From Rhynchopus sp. YZ270_cl-10 (taxonomy: Eukaryota > Euglenozoa > Diplonemea > Diplonemida > Diplonemidae), in assembly GCA_964035575.1 (NCBI GenBank), contig OZ037919.1:682001-746000 (forward strand): DNA of 64,000 nt, read 5' to 3'. The notes beneath the pieces are model-generated. The model was given only the letters and a program-made list of their open reading frames with translations. It had not been told where the DNA came from and searched no databases. A program made the position numbers and the translations under genes. Below, in pieces: positions 59,310 to 64,000 of the stretch (positions within the stretch are counted from its first letter, which is position 1; every line of letters begins with the position of its first letter).

Positions 59310-59993
59310 GAGGCTGATGTACGGATTTAGGACGGTCCACTCACGGAACACCTACCAAGGACACTGTCACGACAGGGCTTTGTATTACAACTCTGCTCTT
59401 TTTTGCGTACGGCTTGGGTAGCGTACCAACTAAAGAACGGGACGGGTTTTTTATTATTTAGTCAATGGAAGTTTCAATTTGTGCATGAAACATTTACTTT
59501 TCTTTTTTTTTTTTTACGTTTTTGCAAAACATCCAAAAAAAGCAAGGGTACATTTTTCGCACCCTCTTTGCCTTCTTTTCTTTCAGAAAAGAAAGTACAT
59601 GAAATAATGATCTGTGGAGTATGCACGATATGCTAATGCACAGCTGTGCCGTTTTTTTTTTTTTTTTTTTTTTTATGTATTTCAGGCTCTCCGCTAGGAT
59701 TCCCGATTTTGAAAATATTCTGTTGATGGTCCACGTTGGTGGGGTACATGCTTGCGCCGCAGGCGCACGGTACGCAACTTTTTTTTTTACCAACGCCCGA
59801 TTTTGACTTTTTTGGGACGTTTGAGCACTCACCTCTCCATATCTTCTTCTCCTGAGCTTTTTTGACAGGTAGAACGGGTCTGAACCACTCAGCAGAACTT
59901 TTTTTTTTTTTTTTTTTTTTCCCCATTTTCAAAAAGTTCTGTTGACAATCAACAGAACTTTAGTACCTAGCGGAGTGCCTGATGTATTTGATT
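59310..59993. other. Intergenic region with dispersed motifs
   Basis: 59,342-59,395 (GGACACTGTCACGACAGGGC, TTTGTATTACAACTCTG) and 59,421-59,465 (GCGTACCAACTAAAGAACGG, GGGTTTTTTATTATT) are shared motifs. 59,750-59,780 has GCGCCGCAGGCGCACGGTAC, the core of the 450-base dispersed repeat in minus sense. 59,934-59,962 is a hairpin (AAGTTCTGTTGA/TCAACAGAACTT). Confidence 0.5.
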
Positions 59994-60170
59994 TCTCCCA
60001 TACTTCAGGATATGTTGGTCAATGTTTCCTGCTGGTACTGCACCCCTTTCTATACACCGTCAAATGTTAGGTATTACCACTACGATCCTCAGAGGAAGAG
60101 AGCACTCAAGAGTGCTCTCAAGATCCTCCACGTGTCGGGGGAGGATTTTCCTGAAGGGGGTTTTTTTTGA
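59989..60170 (+). other. Possible short coding exon
   Basis: After a TACTTCAG acceptor-like site an open stretch reads DMLVNVSCWYCTPFYTPSNV... and ends at a TGA at 60,168. It is protein-like, but there is no upstream exon I can connect and no known family. Includes the hairpin GAGAGCACTC/GAGTGCTCTC. Confidence 0.2.
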
Positions 60171-62424
60171 TAAAGCAGCTTGTGTTGTCAAATTCTAAAA
60201 AAAGAATGGAGACAGCGCTGCGGGGGCAAACAAAAACGGATTGAAAAAAAAAAAGACAGAAGCTTGCTTGTTCTTCGAGTACTCATTTTTTTATCACAAC
60301 AACCTTCAGTTTAAGACACATTGTCAACGTTTTGTTTCCCGGCTTTTGAGCGCACAAATAAAATATCCGATTTTTTTTTGTTGTATACCATGCTACTTGA
60401 CAAAAGGAAATAGAAACGACGGAAGGTGCCTGCCAGCTTGTGTTTTTCTCACTCACTGTTTCTCTCAATGCGATGAACGGGGGGGAAAAGTTCGTTGTTT
60501 TCTTTTTGTTCATCTCCCGAACTTGGTTTCTGTTATCATTTTTTTTTTTTTTTTTTACTTTGAGATCTGGCTGTTTTTTGGTGCTTTGTTTTGGGCTTTT
60601 TTTTACTTTGTTTGGTTCTGACCTGACACAGACCAGGCGCAGGGCACGTTATTGCCGTCTCTGACACCATGAATGGAGCGAGGGTTCCAGGAGCTCCGGG
60701 GGCGACTGCCCTTCTTTGTTGACAACCGTAACTTCTGTTAGCTGGCATTGGGGGTGGCGCGACTCACCCCGTCGTGTCGTCTTTTTAGTAAAAAAAAGCC
60801 CCCCCGACTGCTGCTCTGGCACCTGGCAGTATTGGTCAGATCCCTTGTTTGTTAGATTTGCTATTTGGTGTTCCGGATGGGGGCAATTATACAGGCCCCT
60901 GACAGGTCCTTGACACAAGGGGTATAAAAAAAGCATACAAATTATAAAATGACACCCCTCATGTTGACATGTCCTTGACCTGACTTCGGTAACCACCATT
61001 TTTGCAAAAATAAAATTCCCCTCAAAAATTCTGCTTTTTTCGTGGAGGATGATCTGGATCTTGAGATGAAAAAGATAAAAACAATAAGCTCGCGGTTCTT
61101 TTATCGAACAGATTTTATTCTCCATTCAGAAAAATGAATATTTTTCCTCTTCTTTTTTTTCCACACACTGATTTTTTTTTTTTTTTTTTTTGTGTTCGCT
61201 AATTTTTATCAAAAAGCTTACTATGCTTTCTTCTTCGGCTAACCTGCTTGGTAAGCGCACAGCATCTGAGCTACTACATGAATACGAACGAGTTTATACT
61301 TGGTGATCCTACTTGAGGAACAGATCTTGGTTGATCCCTTGGTGATGAGACTGAGTGCCGTACGGGCTCGTCTTACGCCGTATACCTTTCATGGGTCAAG
61401 AGTTCTTGTGGTCTCTTGTATGGAGTGAGTATTTGATGTTTGGGTGTTTTTTATGCTCTTTCTTTGTGCTGTTTGCACCCTGTTTGTTGTCTTCGCTGCA
61501 TGAAGGGCAAAATGAGTTTTGTACCTGTGGTTCCTGCTTGAGGGAAGAATTCTTGGTTGGTTTTCTGAGGATTTGGACACTCGCCTGTGGGTAGAAGGTT
61601 CTTGTGGTCTCTTTGTAGGATACAATATGGGGATGCTCAGGTGTCTTTCGTGTTTTCTTTCTTGGTGCTATTTTTTTTTTTTGCACCCTTCGCTCTCTCC
61701 GTTACATGAATGTTGGTGAGTCTTTTAAGTGCTCTTGTGCATGCTTTAGTGCATAGAGTACTGGAGGCTTGCGTTTCATGTGTTTTTTCTTCCGATTTTT
61801 TTCTTCTGCGCTTTGGCGTGGTGTTCTTATAACGTTTCTCTGATCCCTCCCTCTCGGAAGCATGAATACATGCTTCCTGTCGATCTGTCGGCACCACCTT
61901 TGCCTCCCTCGGGTTCTGGACAACCGCCCATTAGAGCTATACAGCACAATGAGCACAATGTGCGTGTTTTATTTCAAAACGCCCCCTACTGTGTCGTTGT
62001 CCCCCTGAAACTCGCCGTTAGGAGGTTTTCGAGTGTGATCTTGGTTTTACCCTATACCCTTGTGTGATGGCACGCCCGCCCCTCAAGCCTTACAAGCTCT
62101 ATAGGTCATCAGAACTTACTATTGAAGGAGGAGGGGGGAAAAAAAGTTTTGTTTTAGTGCATGCCTTTTTGCTGCGTTTTCTGCGTTGTGTCTTCTTATC
62201 TTGCTGGCGGATGCACTTTGCATCTTAGTACGAAAATCTTCCACTGTATCGAGCAGCTCTAGTTTACGTCGTTTTCTACACCCCATTGGGGGGAGAAAGA
62301 CAACACAGCTTTGCTCTGAAGTGGGTTCTTCGGTGATTGTCGACACAACAAAAAAAGAGTACAAAAAAACAAACCAGCACACCACCTTCCAGGGTAAAAA
62401 GAACGACAAAAAAAAGACAGAACA
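60171..62424. other. Long non-coding region with a degenerate tandem repeat
   Basis: No supported gene. About 61,390-61,730 holds two diverged copies of a unit of roughly 210 bases (AGTTCTTGTGGTCTCTTG / AGGTTCTTGTGGTCTCTTTG, then GGGTG..., TTTGCACCC and a TACATGAA-like end). Long T runs near 60,540 and 61,170. Confidence 0.35.
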
Positions 62425-62952
62425 ATGGGAGACGAAAAACGGAGCAAAAAGGAGGATGAGGAGCCCGTCCCGTGGTGGATCTGGGTGCTTGTTGGCGTGT
62501 GGGCAGTGGTATGTGTTCATGGATAGGCTGGGGGGGACTCAGGCTCCCTCTCCGGAATCGAACCCTAATTCCCCGTTACCCGTTACAGCCACGGTAGTCC
62601 ACTACACTACCGTCAAAAGCTGAGGCAGGGTCTTCTACAAGAAAGCTAAAACTAATGCCCCTTTTTTGCTCCACAACAAAAAAAAAACAAAAACCTCCCT
62701 CCCACAGAGTGTGCTCTTGTTTGCCGTTGACTTCGTTTACCCTCTCGGCGTTGAGTGGCCGTACCACATCCGTGCACTTGCAGGTATTTTTTTCCCCCAT
62801 CTCTTTTATACAACAACCCGAACCAATTTGCCATTTCCACACCCCTCCTCCTCCTCCTCCTGCCCACAGGCAAGACTGTGCAGCACGTCGACCCCGAAAC
62901 ACTTAAGAAGGCCGCTGAGGATGCTGCAGGGTCCGCCTCTGGCGATCTGTGA
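62425..62952 (+). CDS. Small single-pass membrane protein (3 exons), unknown
   Basis: Exons 62,425-62,508, 62,708-62,783 and 62,870-62,952 with introns of 199 and 86 bases (GTATGTGT...CCCACAG, phase 0; GTATTTTT...CCCACAG, phase 1); 80 residues. MGDEKRSKKEDEEPVPWW gives a charged cytosolic head, then a hydrophobic span runs across the first exon junction (WIWVLVGVWAV, then SVLLFAVDFV). A short YPLGVEWPYHIRALAG loop and a helical tail (VDPETLKKAAEDAAG) follow. All three frames join without stops and every junction has GT-AG with a pyrimidine tract, which supports the model. Family not recognised. Confidence 0.65.
62538..62632 (-). rRNA. 18S rRNA fragment, antisense inside an intron
   Basis: On the minus strand the sequence reads GACGGTAGTGTAGTGGACTA, CCGTGGCTGTAACGGGTAAC, GGGGAATTAGGGTTCGATTC, CGGAGAGGGAGCCTGAG: the conserved region near helices 9-11 of eukaryotic small-subunit rRNA. 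It stops abruptly at both sides, about 95 bases in all, so it is a captured fragment, not a gene. It lies within intron 1 of the gene at 62,425. Confidence 0.88.
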
Positions 62953-63273
62953 TCTAGGGGAGCCGACTACTGGGGGGGTGGGGGGGTTTTTTGTGTTTGA
63001 GGGGGTAGTATGGATTTGAGGGTGAAATGGACTTTAAGGAGAATATAATGCGAACCTCGTCTTCTGTGTGTTTTGTGCTTTCAACGCTGTTTAGGTGACT
63101 GAGCATTGTGTGGGTGTGTGTTATTTTTTTCTTTTTTTTCTGGGAAAAAAAAAAAAAAAGGTATTCCGTTCGTTGCCCAACCTCACATAACCCCAGCGCC
63201 AGCCTCTCTCATGCTCGGTATACATGGTGGTGTAGCGCTTCCCCTATCACAACAGAAAACACACAAAATACCA
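62953..63273. other. Intergenic region
   Basis: A diverged TTAGGTGACTGAGC hairpin start near 63,092 is all that is recognised. The last 40 bases (CCCCTATCACAACAG then A/C-rich) look like a leader acceptor. Confidence 0.4.
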
Positions 63274-64000
63274 ATGGAACTCAACATCGAAGGATTCGAT
63301 GGTCAAACGTACGTCGTCGATGTGGATGTGGATGACACAGCGAAGGACCTGCAGAGGAAGGTGGCAGCTACAACGGGGTTGGCTGAAGACAGCTTTGACT
63401 TCGGAGGGAACGACGAAGGAGAGGACATCAACATCACAGCGCTGAGTGCTGGCGACACAATCGTGTTGATGCAGTCGAAGAAGCAAGAATCCATTACAGT
63501 TCTTCGTGCATTGGGTGAGACGGACCTCACACCAGAGAGGCTTGTGCGTGTAGAAGACCCCAAGGTAGCGCGGCTGTTTCTGCAGGCAGAAGTTGTAACT
63601 GCGATTCCGAATATGTTCCTCGCAAACACTAATTTACGTAGCCTTGATCTGAGTGCCCCGTTGGCTATTACTGCGATTGGTGACCAGTTCTTATGTCACT
63701 GTTCATCATTGGAATCAGTTAACTTGTCTGGGTTGCGCAACGTCACGACAATAGGTGCGTACTTTCTGTTTGACTGCAAATCATTACGCACTTTTGAGCC
63801 ATTCAACTTTGCAGGTTTGGGCAGTGTCACAAGCCTTGGGAACAACTTCTTATCAAGTTGCACGGCGTTATCCTCAATCGATTTTGCAGGATTGGGCAAA
63901 ATCACAAGCCTTGGGGACCAATTCTTATCACGTTGCACTGCGTTATCCTCATTCGACTTTGCAGGTTTGGGCACTGTCACAAGCGTTGGGAACAACTTCT
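63274..64000 (+). CDS. Ubiquitin-like + leucine-rich-repeat protein, partial at window end
   Basis: 242 codons open to the edge of the window. Head (MELNIEGFDGQTYVVDVDVD...) and linker (LRALGETDLTPERLVRVEDP, then FLQAEVVTAIPNMFL) align with residues 1-120 of the gene at 27,191. BspA-type LRRs follow, with near-identical units (FAGLGSVTSLGNNFLSSCTA, FAGLGKITSLGDQFLSRCTA) showing recent repeat amplification. Stop not seen. Together the two genes define the LRR branch of the ubiquitin-like-headed proteins. Confidence 0.82.
   Translation, partial: MELNIEGFDGQTYVVDVDVDDTAKDLQRKVAATTGLAEDSFDFGGNDEGEDINITALSAGDTIVLMQSKKQESITVLRALGETDLTPERLVRVEDPKVARLFLQAEVVTAIPNMFLANTNLRSLDLSAPLAITAIGDQFLCHCSSLESVNLSGLRNVTTIGAYFLFDCKSLRTFEPFNFAGLGSVTSLGNNFLSSCTALSSIDFAGLGKITSLGDQFLSRCTALSSFDFAGLGTVTSVGNNF

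Noticed and set aside
61355-61719. Two hydrophobic frames suggesting small membrane proteins
   Set aside because: They arise from a T-rich degenerate tandem repeat; start codons and frames are not conserved between the two units.
62186-62623. 145-residue frame ahead of the small membrane protein
   Set aside because: It overlaps exon 1 in another frame, runs through the rRNA fragment and has low-complexity composition; the three-exon model explains the region better.
62538-62632. tRNA gene on the minus strand (GGTTCGATTCCGG looks like a T-arm)
   Set aside because: The surrounding bases match conserved 18S rRNA (GACTACCGTGGC, GGTAACGGGGAATTAGGG) and no cloverleaf can be formed.

Overview
The window looks like nuclear DNA of a unicellular eukaryote (protist). 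Several genes carry conventional GT-AG introns (86 to 310 nt). Surface proteins have signal peptides and membrane anchors, and the non-coding DNA is rich in microsatellites, palindromes and small transposon-like repeats. All recognisable genes lie on the plus strand, and many start codons follow a pyrimidine tract ending in AG. That would fit polycistronic transcription with trans-splicing, as in Euglenozoa (for example a diplonemid- or bodonid-like organism). This placement is inference: no spliced leader gene is seen.

Layout. 1-20,740: four members of a type I membrane protein family (two open, two broken), with a multi-spanning class 3 lipase between the second and third and a copied 3' end of that lipase after the third. 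Four of these genes share a repeated 3' flank. 20,807-33,861: single-copy genes (an intron-containing nuclear protein with SUMO-type motifs, a HINT1-type HIT protein, a MAT2B/RmlD-type reductase, a ubiquitin-like + leucine-rich-repeat protein, an HSL-type alpha/beta hydrolase, a prolyl 4-hydroxylase-like enzyme), separated by AT-rich DNA with a recurrent small hairpin element and palindromes. 34,422-44,870: an array of four ubiquitin-like + WD-type propeller genes (one frameshifted), interrupted by a decayed retroelement and a 2 kb foldback element. 45,276-53,024: a mariner-like MITE, a two-exon small acidic protein, a CCCH zinc-finger protein, then about 5 kb of repeats. 53,367-64,000: an unknown helical protein, a divergent fifth ubiquitin-like/propeller gene, a fifth surface protein of a different module composition, a three-exon small membrane protein with an antisense 18S rRNA fragment in its first intron, and the start of a second ubiquitin-like + LRR gene.

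Two lineage-specific families dominate. One is a set of modular adhesin-like surface proteins whose copies exchange modules. The other is a set of intracellular proteins that pair a ubiquitin-like head with a repeat-type binding domain (propeller or LRR). Both show recent duplication, decay and recombination. The same 3' flanking cassette occurs behind members of both families.
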